From: Mesonia hippocampi
GTDB lineage: Bacteria > Bacteroidota > Bacteroidia > Flavobacteriales > Flavobacteriaceae
NCBI RefSeq assembly: GCF_014197445.1
Contig: NZ_JACIFO010000009.1
Coordinates: 1 to 64,000, forward strand
Direction of reading: 5' to 3'
Length of the DNA stretch: 64,000 bases
The notes beneath the pieces are model-generated. The model saw only the letters and a program-made list of their open reading frames with translations. It made no database searches and was not told where the DNA came from. Below are positions 1-9,780 of the stretch, piece by piece (the stretch's first letter is position 1; the number at the start of each line of letters is the position of its first letter). The position numbers and the translations under genes were made by a program.

Positions 1-302
1 ATTAAAGTTGTGTCCCCATCTTCGTTTGTATATAAATAGGTACCGTCTGTATTGTCTACTAAGGTAGAAGTGGTTTCTAAATCCTGAATATCGATTACTT
101 GTGTATCGCCATTCGCATCTACATAGTAGAAGTTGTTACCATCGTAAGATACATTCCCTTCTGCTTTGGTCGTCAAATATTCGTTTAAGATGTTTTGAAC
201 ACTGCTATCGTTGATAATCGTTTGAAACTCATTTACTACATCTGCAGGAACATCGATTAAAGTTGTGTCCCCATCTTCGTTTGTATATAAATAAGTACCG
301 TC
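1..302 (-). repeat. Tandem 255-bp coding repeat (about 1.2 copies visible)
   Basis: Positions 1-47 and 256-302 match with a single mismatch, giving a period of 255 bp (85 codons). Both copies encode YLYTNEDGDTTLID. The sequence between the conserved cores is clearly diverged, so the array is an older protein repeat with a conserved core. More copies are likely to the left of the window. Confidence 0.75.
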
Positions 303-728
303 GTTGTTAGACACCATAGTTGAAACCAACTGAATATCTTTTAACGGTATAGTTACAGTGTTACCGTCACTATCTGTGATAATAAAATCGGTACCATCTT
401 CAGTTATACTAACATTCGTTGTGTTAATATCACTTATATCAGTATAACTTGCAACCCTATTCCAACTACCATTATACCAATAATAATAGCCTGGGGTCAC
501 ATCATTCTGCGTACTCACGTTGTACACTAAAAGACTTTCTACGTTACCATTTACAATAGTAACTTGATCTGTCAAATCGGTTAATGCCACCTGCGGTATC
601 AATATACCTCTATCAGATGACACTATTTCCAACTGGGAAGATTCATTTGGAGAACTCGTACCTATTCCAACTTGTGAAAAAGCAGAGTACCCTATCAGAA
701 TAAAAAAAACTAGTAATATTCTTCTCAT
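1..728 (-). CDS. Exported repeat protein, N-terminal part (truncated by window edge)
   Basis: An open frame reads from an ATG at 728 leftward to the window edge without a stop, so only about the first 242 residues are present. It begins with a signal peptide (MRRILLVFFILIGYSAFSQ) followed by VGIGTSSPNESSQLEIVSSD and RGILIPQVALTDL. This opening is typical of flavobacterial cell-surface or tail-fibre-like repeat proteins, which usually continue GIGTxxPxxSAxLDI. The rest is built of beta-rich repeats containing YLYTNEDGDTTLIDVP; two copies lie exactly 85 residues apart. I infer a secreted or surface-anchored structural repeat protein, but the function is unknown and the C-terminal sorting signal is outside the window. 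It is separated from the next gene upstream by a hairpin terminator, so it probably has its own promoter. Confidence 0.8.
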   Translation of the reverse strand, partial: MRRILLVFFILIGYSAFSQVGIGTSSPNESSQLEIVSSDRGILIPQVALTDLTDQVTIVNGNVESLLVYNVSTQNDVTPGYYYWYNGSWNRVASYTDISDINTTNVSITEDGTDFIITDSDGNTVTIPLKDIQLVSTMVSNNDGTYLYTNEDGDTTLIDVPADVVNEFQTIINDSSVQNILNEYLTTKAEGNVSYDGNNFYYVDANGDTQVIDIQDLETTSTLVDNTDGTYLYTNEDGDTTL

Positions 729-1049
729 TATATAATTTATTAGAAGTTTAAATATTTATTAATTTTCAAATTAGTTTATACACTTTTTGATTTAGACACA
801 GTAGAAGAACTAAAAGTCACTACATATCATATAAAAAAACAAAATTAACATATTACACCTCAACAAAATCTAATATTTATCAGTACTAACCAATAATTGT
901 TAAATTATAACTTACTTTAACACACATAACCTACATTTTAACATAATTTACCGCGAATAAAGTTTTATTAATAAAAAGCATTTATCAAAGAAAAAAGAGG
1001 GCTACCTCAAAGATAGCCCTCTTTTCTTATGTTAACATATTAATAACTT
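729..1049. other. Intergenic region with a candidate promoter and a terminator
   Basis: These 321 bases hold no credible gene. The right end carries a strong hairpin terminator (993-1025). The middle is very AT-rich and contains one minus-strand match to the Bacteroidota -7 box, TAATTTTG at 840-847. That box could serve the truncated gene at the left edge with a leader of roughly 100 bases, but no convincing -33 TTG is spaced correctly, so the promoter is tentative. Confidence 0.5.
993..1025 (-). terminator. Intrinsic terminator after the 2776-residue adhesin gene
   Basis: A 12-bp stem pairs 993-1004 with 1014-1025 around a 9-base loop, with GAGGGCTA/TAGCCCTC at its core. Runs of A on the left and T on the right make it potentially bidirectional. 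It lies 25 bases beyond the stop codon of the minus-strand adhesin gene. Confidence 0.85.
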
Positions 1050-4000
1050 TTACCGCTTCAGTGTAAAATTCTTTTTAAAGGTTTTTACGCTTGTGGTTTC
1101 ATCTGGATTGATTTGTAAGTACTCTACACTAAACCAGTAATCATTCGACGGCATCGGTTTTCCATTATAGGTTCCGTCCCAACCTTCACTCATAGGACTC
1201 AGTTGTTTTAATAACTTACCATACCTATCAAAGATATAAATCTTAGCTTGAGGCTGATCTTGTAAGCCTATAATATTCCAACGGTCATTATATCCATCTT
1301 CGTTTGGCGTAAAGAATTTTGGGTAATCGATAAATGATATCGCCTGTACCGTTACTCCACATCCATTTTTGTCTCTACCATAAACAATGTGTTCTCCTGC
1401 TGATAAGCCATCAAAAGCTATACTTGTTAACTCTCCTAAACTCATCCATGGCCCGTTGTCTATTCTAAATTCATAGTCGCCTGCGCCTTGAATGTTATAA
1501 ACTTCGGCACTATGGGTTTCATCGAAAGCTAAACTTAATGGACGTACACTAAACTCTGGCGGGTTGCTCTGAATAAGCGTTGCCATGCTTGAGCTTACAC
1601 AATTACTCGCTACATGTGTTACTGTTACTTCATAAGTTCCTGCTTGCGTTGCGGCTAAACTTGCGGTGTTTCCACCCACAGGTTGACCGTCTAACGTCCA
1701 ACTAAATGTATAGGTACCGTCTTCTGGAAGAAGCGTTTCTAAGGTAATCGGATCATAATCGCCACCTTCTACTGGTGTGTTCTGATTTAAATCTACACAA
1801 ATCACCATACCGTCATACATACTTATATCAACCACTGGACGTGGATTTACATGAATTGTTATCTCCACAACTGCTGCTGATTCACATAATGTATTGGTGT
1901 TGATAACTTCCGCAATAAGCGTTTGTGGGTTATCATAAGTGGTATAATTATTTGGTGTGTCTATTGCTTCTCCATTTTCATAGGCTATTTGGTCGGCATA
2001 ATAAACTACCTGAGTATCCGCTGGTGCTCCTGGGTTTACCGTAGCGTCGTATTGGGTTAAATCTAAACTAACTGTCGACCCTCCTTGTTCATCTGAACAA
2101 TAATACTCCTCGATACTTGTAGCTGCTATTCCTGGGCGCGGCTCTACCGTGATTTCAATTACACCTATTTCACCTAAGCATCCGCTACTAGTATAAACTA
2201 CTCGTACATATAAGGTGTCTCCATCGCTAACCATCGTACCGTTACTTATTGCGTTTACTCCTGAATCTGCCTCGGCTGATGTCCAGTGATAAGTAAGGGT
2301 ATAGTCTGACAAGTCAATGCTTTGACCTTGATTGGTAGCTGGGTCTTCATCTAATAATGTGATAATATTAGTTGGGTCACTATCAGCTACACGGTATAGG
2401 TTATACGCAATATCATCGGTATTGATTTGCGCCTGACCTGTAGTTCCTGTTTCACACAATACATAACCAAAAGGATCGCCTAGTGGGTTTAGTACTGGTG
2501 CTGGGATTACACGGATAGGGAAACTTACCAATACATAGCATGGGTTGTTAGCCGCTCCACTTACTACACGTACCCATATTACTTGTTCGTTGGTTGGGTT
2601 TCCAAATTCATCTAATCGGTTATAAGCTAACTCATTCGTATAAGCTGAAGGAGTGGCAATATACTCTACTACGCTTGTGTCTCCTTCTTCGGCAGCGGTT
2701 TGAGTTTTCCAATAGCTCATCTCTACATTTTCTCCACCTGCAATTTGTAGTCCGCTTGTGGTTAAATCAAATGGAGTTGATGCTATTCCATCGTTATCAT
2801 CATCACATTGTTCTTGTGCCAAGGTCTCAAAGTCTTCTTCCGATGGACTTGGTAAAGCCAACACTTCTAAAGTCATCGTGATTAATCGGCTACATCCTTC
2901 TTGGGTACTTGTGTTTTCTACTTCTATATACACCGTTTGTGGTTGTGTCTCGTTGGTATAATCACGTGGGTCACTAATCGCTGTTCCGTTTTGGTAATCG
3001 GTAAGATTAGCATAATAGGTAAAGCTATAGTTCGCTGGCGCTGGCATTCCTGGAACGCCTGCCATTTCGCCTTCTTTTTGTGTTAAATCAAACGAAACAT
3101 TAGCCATAGGTACATTGTCATAATCGTCATCACAAACACGTAATGGACTTGGACTTGTTACCACAGGTAATTCTTCTACATAGATAAAGAAACTGTGTTC
3201 TTCTACATCATAGCATCCAGTGGTTTCATTTTCTATATGAACCCAAATCTCTTGTGGGGTATATGGTGCTGTATTTGTGTAATACATTGGTACTGCAATC
3301 GCATTATCTCCCGTAGCAGCATCGGCTGCGTTTTCATGGTAAGTAATTGTTACAGAATCTGCATTTTGATTTCCTAAGATATTCACATGATTCTCGGTTA
3401 AATCAAATACGGCATAACCTGGAAGTAAGTTTTCATCTTCACATTGATATAAATCTTCTAAAGCAACTACTTCTGGTGAGGCTACCGTAACTAATGTCAG
3501 GGTTCGGGTTACATAACATCCGGTTCCGTCTGTTCCGTTTGGCCCAACATTTTCTGCACGTACATGCAATACTTGGGTATTTCCTACAGAGGTCTGATAA
3601 GGAGCACTGGTATCGATTGGACTTGTGCCGCTTTCTGCATCAGCTGCAGTTAAGTGGAAGCTGATGGCTACATTAGGCTCTCCATTTAAAATATCAGGAA
3701 TTAAATCAGCTAGTGGAAATTCTTCTACTCCATCATTATCGGCATCACAAACTTCAACAGGAGCTAACGGGTCTGCTATACTTGGGTTTGGTGTAACCGT
3801 TAGGGTTAAAGTAGTTAATTGTTCACATCCGCTAGGGCTTACTACTTTTACTGGAATCGTAACTGGATTCATTCCTGCTGGGTTTTCATAAGCCATATCG
3901 TTTACGATTGGGCTGTCTGACATTGGGTCGGCTCCTGGTTCATAATAGTATACCGCCAAACTGTTATCGCCACCTGTAATGGCAGGAGTTCGCTCGGTTA

Positions 4001-7000
4001 AGTCGAATAAACCTATTTCATCATCAATAGCTTGGGCGCTTGAATCACAGGCGCTAAGCATACTTGGGTGATTGATGCTTGGGGCTTCGTTTACAATTAA
4101 ATCAAAACTCAATATGCGTTCACAACCCGTAGTTGTATATGAAATACGCATCCATATAGTTGTTGGGCTATTGGCAGTGGTTACTTGGTAATTGCCTAGG
4201 TTGTTATTCCCTATAGCATTTTGAGGTACCAAAGCATCTGCTTCACTTTCGTGGTAGGTAATGGTAAAATCTGATGGATTGGCACTTCCTAATATTGCGG
4301 TTTCATTTGCTGTTAAATCAAAACGTGCACTTCCTATATTATCTACATCACAGGCATACATATCCGTAGCGGCTGAAAAATCTACTTCTGGTAAGCCAGT
4401 TACTTCTAACATAAAGCTTACCACACGGTGACATCCCGTAACATCGTTGGTTGCTCTTGCAAAAATCTCTTGGGTAAAGGCTACTGTATTTTGATAAAGT
4501 GGCCCTACTTGATTTTGCGCTAAACCTGCTTCGGCATCTATCGCTGTGGTATAATATGTAATGCTAATTCCTGGTTCTCCGTTTGCGATAAAATCACTTT
4601 GAGTACTTAAATCAAATTCTACAAAACCATCGTTATCGTCATCACAAACCACATAGTTTGGAATGCTTGCCTCTGGAGATGGTAACGGATTTACCGTTAG
4701 GGTTAAGGTGGTGCTTACCGCACAAGCATTCTCATCGGTAACCAATGCTGTTACAGTTTGGTGACCTGGAATATTATTTTGGAAATTACTTGGATCTTGA
4801 ATAAGTGTTGCGTTATTCAGTTGAGTTGGATCATCTGTATTGTACCAAGTGAAATTCCAGCTTGTGTTTCCTCCACTTATTTCTGACTCTTTACTGGTCA
4901 AATCAAATAATGCTATCTCATCGGTATCACTTCCTCCTGCCATATCATCACAAACTTCTAATGGAGTCGCTTGAATTGGCACTGGTAATGGGTTTACCGT
5001 ATATTGGAAACTTGTGATTCCAAAACACCCGTGCTGGTTGGTAACACGCACCCAAATCTCTGCTGTTTGGTAATTTCCTGCTGGGGTGATTTCTGGAGTC
5101 CCTGCTGTTGCGGTTGACGAGTCAGCATGGAACGTCACCGTATGTGTGGTAGGGTCTAATCCGCTTAACACCTCATTTGCTACTTGCATAAAGTCTACAT
5201 AAGCAAAGCCATCGCTATCATCATCACAGCCGCTTACATCTGTTGGCGCTGTTATAATAGGTGCTGGACTATTATATACTATTAAAGGTAAGTCTCTATA
5301 ACTTTCACAACCATTTTGCGTATCTACTATTCGTAAATATAAAGTCTGGTTGTACGCATTTACATTGGTATAATTTGTAGGTAATGCATTTACATTATTT
5401 TGCGCATCCGATGGTGTTGGGTGAACACTTACTGCTATTGTTGTATTCCCTCCTTGTATTTGTCCTTTTGCTCCTGCTAAGTTAAAACTTACAAAACCAT
5501 CATTATCATCATCACACTTTTCTAAGGCTACCGGCTCATTAAAAGCCGCAGATGCCGTTGCTGAAATTTCATAACTAGTTACCACAAAACAATCAGGATA
5601 ACTGTTATGTTTTACAACTACCCATATTTGTTCTGGATTAGTTGCATTGGTATAAGCCGTTTCATCTAAAGTAGCATCGTTATTAATCGAAGCGGTTATA
5701 TCTCCTGTCTGAGCCAGAGCAGAATCTGCTTCCTGGAAATAATAAACACTATATGTTGTTGGGCTTTGTCCGTTTAAAGCTTCTGCATCGCTATCTGTTA
5801 AATCAAATACAGCAAAACCGCTACCTCCTCCATCACATTCTGATTTATCTGTAATTGTACCTACAGAAACAGTATCTACTATTAAATTAAAACTAGCTGA
5901 AGATACACAACCATTCACTCCTTCTACTTCTACATAAATAATTTGTCCTGTACTGCTATAGTTTAAAGCATCGGAATCTGAAATAAGCATTGTTAAGCCT
6001 GCATCTTCATAATAACTTACCGCTCCTGTACCTATTAATCCTGTCTCGTTCGCCAAAATATCAGATTCTCTATCTGTTAAGTTAAAGAACACACCTCCTC
6101 CTGCTGCGTCACAACTTGCCAATGCAGGAATATTTGTTGGAAGGTTAGGAGATTCCCCTACTTCTATATCTATAGAAACCACATTAAAACATGATTGTGG
6201 AGTATTATCTGTAACCCTAGCATAAATGGTAGTCATTCCAACTGGTGCTGAATACGAATTTGGCAATGCAGGCGTACCGCTATTAGCTGCGTTCATATCT
6301 GCATGGTAACTTACACTAACTCCTGAAGCTCCTCCTGTAATAGCAGAATCAAAAGAAGATAATATAAACGTTTCGCTTCCCGAGTTATCATTATCACATG
6401 AAAACTGTGTAGGAATTGTATTAACCACAGGACGTGGCGCTACATTTAACTGTACCGACTCTACAACACTACAGCCTGTAGAAGTGCTTTCTTCTATACG
6501 CGCAAATAGTGTTTCTGCATTTTGGGTACTATTTTGATATGCATTATACGGTTGCGGAACTTCATCTGTAGCTGTTTGGCTATCTGCTCCTGCTTGTGAA
6601 TAATAATAGGTAACCCCTAAATTAAGATTCCCTCCTGTTATTTGATTAGTAATCTGTGTTAAATCAAATGTAGCAATTCCTTGCGTTGCTCCTTCACACT
6701 CCGTAACTGGTAGAGGCGCATTATAGACAACCTCATCAATTGTTAATGTAAACTCCGTAACAGCATGACAACCATCTTCGTTCATTACTCTTACATATAC
6801 GGTTTCTGTTCCTACACTAGGATAAGCTGTATAATTTGTAATTTGTTGTGAAACATCTTGTGTATCGGCAGCAGTATGACTTGTATAAAACTCTGTAGTA
6901 TAACTATCTGCATTTAAACCTGCAAAAATGGCTGTATAACTATCTTCTAAATTAAAGTCTGAAGCAACCCCTGCAGATCCACATTCGGTAAGTCCTGCTA

Positions 7001-9380
7001 CTGTTGCTGGAATTTGAGGATAATCTCCCACTAAAATCTCAAGAGGAACCACATCATAGCAGTCATCTATAGAAGAAATCCCTAAAGCTGCATAATCATA
7101 TTCTAAACGAATATATATCGTTTCAGAAGAAGTAACAGTATAATTTGTTACCTGTGTACCTGTTATCTGTGATGTCCCCGAACCTGCGTGAGCATCATTT
7201 TCATCTGTATAATAAGTAATTTTATAATCAGAGGCTGGTAAACCATCTAGAACATCCACTTCAGAGTTTCTTAAATTAATTGGTTGTGGCCCACCTGCAA
7301 CAGAACAAAAACTAATAGGAGCAGGACATCCTGACGTAGGACACATCTTTATACCAGAGCTAAGTGCCGTAACAACAATCTCATCAAAACCAGATCCTTG
7401 ACCACAAGGAATCTCAAATGAAACTTCTAGCTCAAAAGTGAATTCACCGTATAAATCACCCGTAATATCTGAAGCATTTACTGTAAAACAAATCTGCCCT
7501 CCAGTACCTGTGAAATTCAAAATTTTTCCTACCTCTTGACCATTCTGATTATATATATATAAGGTAATATCTCCAAGCTCTGGAGCACTATCAACTACCA
7601 CAGGATTTACATAGGTACCGCAAACTTGAAGCGGAAACTGTGGGTTTAAAATAGCTAACTCTGGCTCACACGCAGGGTTTTCTGTAGGAGGCTGAACTAA
7701 AGAACAATCTGCATATCCATCTCCATTATCAGCTACAGGTTCCAATGTAGCATATCCAAAAGTAGAATCTTGAGGAGAACCTAACTCTGGCCCCACATAT
7801 AAATTATCTATATAACCATACCCATAATGCCCAGATGCTCCACAATCTGCTATAGAAACTTCCAAAACAGCCTTCTTTCCTTGAATGGCTGCTGTATTCA
7901 TTTTTACACTAGACCACTCTGAATAAAGAACCGTTTGACTAGGGTCTTGATCGTTAGGTCCGTTTTGCTCTGACACATCAAAAAATACACACCCCTCTGG
8001 ATCTGAAACAATACAACGCTCCTGCACCAAATTTCCAAATTCATCAAAAACCCTAACATTCATAAAAGGCTGATCTGTTGAATGCCCTGTTGGATTTTCA
8101 AGAACTAGCGCAAAATCAAAAGCTAAAACATCTCCAGCAATAAACTCACTCCTCATCTTAGCCACATAACCTCCAACACTTGTATCGTTTAAACGCAGTG
8201 AATATCTTGAACAATTATCTGTATAAGGGTTAGATGTTGGTAATATAATTCCATACTGTGATAAATGGCTATCAAAAGGCTCTGTATTCATATCTACCAG
8301 GTTAGCTCCTGTCCAACCATTTACAGGCCCTAATGTTATAGGTGTTGTATTTGTAATAGAGCTCATATCACAATGCTTAAGACCAACATTCGCATCATAA
8401 AAAAACTCAAAATCTGATAAAGACACTGTATCTTTCTCGAAACCTGCATTTTTAGTACAAGAACACTCTCTCTCTACTACTGTTATTGCCAATAATCCAC
8501 TTTCACAACCAAATTCTCCTTGGCTAACATAATAGGTTGTCCCATCTACCAATTCTGTAAAAGAAGGCAACACTATTGTCCCGGCGGCATCACTATACCA
8601 TGTTAAATTTTCACCACATACAATTAAGTCTGCCAAAGTATCGCCATCTTTTCCTGTATAACCAGCATTTATCCAAGTAGTTTCCGAACAAAACTCTTGT
8701 ACCGAAGCACCTTCTGGAAGTGGCATAGTATATTCTACATAAACAGGAATTAATGTAGAACATCCTGCTATATCTAAATCTACATAATAAGTATCACCAG
8801 GATTAATTGTTGTTGTATCTGGAACTGCGTTTAAAGCAGAAGTATCAGCATACCAAGTAATGGTAGGGTAATTACTTAAAATTGTTAAATCATTTTCTAT
8901 ATCTGTTATTGTTTTTACATCGTTTTTACAGTAATCATTATACGTAAAACCTCCTGTAACTATAGTTATATTTTCTGTTGTTGGCCCGCAACTTGGGTCT
9001 CCTATAGTAAACTCTGCTGCATAAGTATAGACTGCATTTGCAGCCATACCCTCTATTGGGTTAGGGTTTAAACTTGGATTGTTATGCGGGTTTCCGTTAA
9101 GATACACAGGTGAAGGAACAGCAAATGGAATATCTTTAAGTGCTCCTAACTGAAATTGCTGCATATATAAAAAATCTTCAGGTACCCAATTTACACTTTG
9201 TGGGTTTCCACTTTGATCTTCTATAGAAATGGTAACTTCATCTGTGGGATTGATAAAATAAATCCCGTTATCTGGGTCCGAACATATTGTAGGACTCAAA
9301 CTTATCACTGGGTCACACTGCCCATAACTTTGAATAAGTGATAGTGCGAAAAGTGCAACGAGTAGTAGGTATCTTTTCAT
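1050..9380 (-). CDS. Giant T9SS type B (CHU_C) surface adhesin, 2776 residues
   Basis: A signal peptide (residues 1-20, ending SYG) is followed by a beta-rich N-terminal region. Residues about 690-2430 carry some 18 imperfect repeats of about 100 residues. Each repeat opens with a motif of the type xCDDDNDGxxxFDLT and ends with a strand such as IWVRVTN. The Asp-rich openings resemble calcium-binding loops, which is inference. Near residue 2525 there is a PKD/Ig-like domain, and the last ~85 residues (FFTPNEDGYNDRWNI, IYIFDRYGKLLKQL, PSNDYWFSVEY) form the CHU_C gliding-motility-associated C-terminal domain that directs export by the type IX system. Residues ~230-310 match the N-terminal module of the 922-residue protein at 12678. 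The ATG at 9380 directly precedes the signal peptide. It is likely a cell-surface adhesin; the ligand cannot be read from sequence. Confidence 0.93.
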   Translation of the reverse strand: MKRYLLLVALFALSLIQSYGQCDPVISLSPTICSDPDNGIYFINPTDEVTISIEDQSGNPQSVNWVPEDFLYMQQFQLGALKDIPFAVPSPVYLNGNPHNNPSLNPNPIEGMAANAVYTYAAEFTIGDPSCGPTTENITIVTGGFTYNDYCKNDVKTITDIENDLTILSNYPTITWYADTSALNAVPDTTTINPGDTYYVDLDIAGCSTLIPVYVEYTMPLPEGASVQEFCSETTWINAGYTGKDGDTLADLIVCGENLTWYSDAAGTIVLPSFTELVDGTTYYVSQGEFGCESGLLAITVVERECSCTKNAGFEKDTVSLSDFEFFYDANVGLKHCDMSSITNTTPITLGPVNGWTGANLVDMNTEPFDSHLSQYGIILPTSNPYTDNCSRYSLRLNDTSVGGYVAKMRSEFIAGDVLAFDFALVLENPTGHSTDQPFMNVRVFDEFGNLVQERCIVSDPEGCVFFDVSEQNGPNDQDPSQTVLYSEWSSVKMNTAAIQGKKAVLEVSIADCGASGHYGYGYIDNLYVGPELGSPQDSTFGYATLEPVADNGDGYADCSLVQPPTENPACEPELAILNPQFPLQVCGTYVNPVVVDSAPELGDITLYIYNQNGQEVGKILNFTGTGGQICFTVNASDITGDLYGEFTFELEVSFEIPCGQGSGFDEIVVTALSSGIKMCPTSGCPAPISFCSVAGGPQPINLRNSEVDVLDGLPASDYKITYYTDENDAHAGSGTSQITGTQVTNYTVTSSETIYIRLEYDYAALGISSIDDCYDVVPLEILVGDYPQIPATVAGLTECGSAGVASDFNLEDSYTAIFAGLNADSYTTEFYTSHTAADTQDVSQQITNYTAYPSVGTETVYVRVMNEDGCHAVTEFTLTIDEVVYNAPLPVTECEGATQGIATFDLTQITNQITGGNLNLGVTYYYSQAGADSQTATDEVPQPYNAYQNSTQNAETLFARIEESTSTGCSVVESVQLNVAPRPVVNTIPTQFSCDNDNSGSETFILSSFDSAITGGASGVSVSYHADMNAANSGTPALPNSYSAPVGMTTIYARVTDNTPQSCFNVVSIDIEVGESPNLPTNIPALASCDAAGGGVFFNLTDRESDILANETGLIGTGAVSYYEDAGLTMLISDSDALNYSSTGQIIYVEVEGVNGCVSSASFNLIVDTVSVGTITDKSECDGGGSGFAVFDLTDSDAEALNGQSPTTYSVYYFQEADSALAQTGDITASINNDATLDETAYTNATNPEQIWVVVKHNSYPDCFVVTSYEISATASAAFNEPVALEKCDDDNDGFVSFNLAGAKGQIQGGNTTIAVSVHPTPSDAQNNVNALPTNYTNVNAYNQTLYLRIVDTQNGCESYRDLPLIVYNSPAPIITAPTDVSGCDDDSDGFAYVDFMQVANEVLSGLDPTTHTVTFHADSSTATAGTPEITPAGNYQTAEIWVRVTNQHGCFGITSFQYTVNPLPVPIQATPLEVCDDMAGGSDTDEIALFDLTSKESEISGGNTSWNFTWYNTDDPTQLNNATLIQDPSNFQNNIPGHQTVTALVTDENACAVSTTLTLTVNPLPSPEASIPNYVVCDDDNDGFVEFDLSTQSDFIANGEPGISITYYTTAIDAEAGLAQNQVGPLYQNTVAFTQEIFARATNDVTGCHRVVSFMLEVTGLPEVDFSAATDMYACDVDNIGSARFDLTANETAILGSANPSDFTITYHESEADALVPQNAIGNNNLGNYQVTTANSPTTIWMRISYTTTGCERILSFDLIVNEAPSINHPSMLSACDSSAQAIDDEIGLFDLTERTPAITGGDNSLAVYYYEPGADPMSDSPIVNDMAYENPAGMNPVTIPVKVVSPSGCEQLTTLTLTVTPNPSIADPLAPVEVCDADNDGVEEFPLADLIPDILNGEPNVAISFHLTAADAESGTSPIDTSAPYQTSVGNTQVLHVRAENVGPNGTDGTGCYVTRTLTLVTVASPEVVALEDLYQCEDENLLPGYAVFDLTENHVNILGNQNADSVTITYHENAADAATGDNAIAVPMYYTNTAPYTPQEIWVHIENETTGCYDVEEHSFFIYVEELPVVTSPSPLRVCDDDYDNVPMANVSFDLTQKEGEMAGVPGMPAPANYSFTYYANLTDYQNGTAISDPRDYTNETQPQTVYIEVENTSTQEGCSRLITMTLEVLALPSPSEEDFETLAQEQCDDDNDGIASTPFDLTTSGLQIAGGENVEMSYWKTQTAAEEGDTSVVEYIATPSAYTNELAYNRLDEFGNPTNEQVIWVRVVSGAANNPCYVLVSFPIRVIPAPVLNPLGDPFGYVLCETGTTGQAQINTDDIAYNLYRVADSDPTNIITLLDEDPATNQGQSIDLSDYTLTYHWTSAEADSGVNAISNGTMVSDGDTLYVRVVYTSSGCLGEIGVIEITVEPRPGIAATSIEEYYCSDEQGGSTVSLDLTQYDATVNPGAPADTQVVYYADQIAYENGEAIDTPNNYTTYDNPQTLIAEVINTNTLCESAAVVEITIHVNPRPVVDISMYDGMVICVDLNQNTPVEGGDYDPITLETLLPEDGTYTFSWTLDGQPVGGNTASLAATQAGTYEVTVTHVASNCVSSSMATLIQSNPPEFSVRPLSLAFDETHSAEVYNIQGAGDYEFRIDNGPWMSLGELTSIAFDGLSAGEHIVYGRDKNGCGVTVQAISFIDYPKFFTPNEDGYNDRWNIIGLQDQPQAKIYIFDRYGKLLKQLSPMSEGWDGTYNGKPMPSNDYWFSVEYLQINPDETTSVKTFKKNFTLKR

Positions 9381-9780
9381 AGTTCTCTTAAATAATTTAA
9401 CATTACATTCTATACCTATAACAACTAAAGCTTAAAAACTCCTACTATAGTATAGAAACAAAATTTAAAAATTTGTTAAAAATAACCTTTTTTAGCAGAT
9501 ATCCCAATAATCCTTTTGCATTTTTTTAAGCTTAAGTGTTTCTTTAAATAAGAATATAGCACAACACAAGTAGCTTAGGTTTTAAATAATTCTATTTCTG
9601 CATGTTAAAAAAACACTTCTCTTTTTTTTGCTTAAATTAACTTAAAATTATCATCTCATTAAAATATAAAAAGCCAATGGAAATTTCTCCATTGGCTTTT
9701 ATCAGCTAAACTTTAAATTATACTTAACTTGTTAACAAACTCTTTTATTGAGAATTATTTTTAAGCTATTTTATACAAGT
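9381..9780. other. Intergenic region between the giant adhesin and ompA-like genes
   Basis: These 400 very AT-rich bases contain no plausible gene. They hold the terminator of the upstream OmpA-type gene (9670-9700). The stretch 9381-9660 must include the promoter of the 2776-residue adhesin gene, but I found no clean TAnnTTTG box on the minus strand. Otherwise I see only homopolymeric A/T tracts and a short TTAAGCTTAA palindrome near 9527. Confidence 0.5.
9670..9700 (-). terminator. Intrinsic terminator after the OmpA-family gene
   Basis: A perfect 12-bp stem, AAAGCCAATGGA (9670-9681) with TCCATTGGCTTT (9688-9699), surrounds a 6-base loop. On the minus strand the stem is followed by a T-rich tract. 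It lies about 80 bases beyond the OmpA gene stop and would end the adhesin-porP-ompA transcript. Confidence 0.85.
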
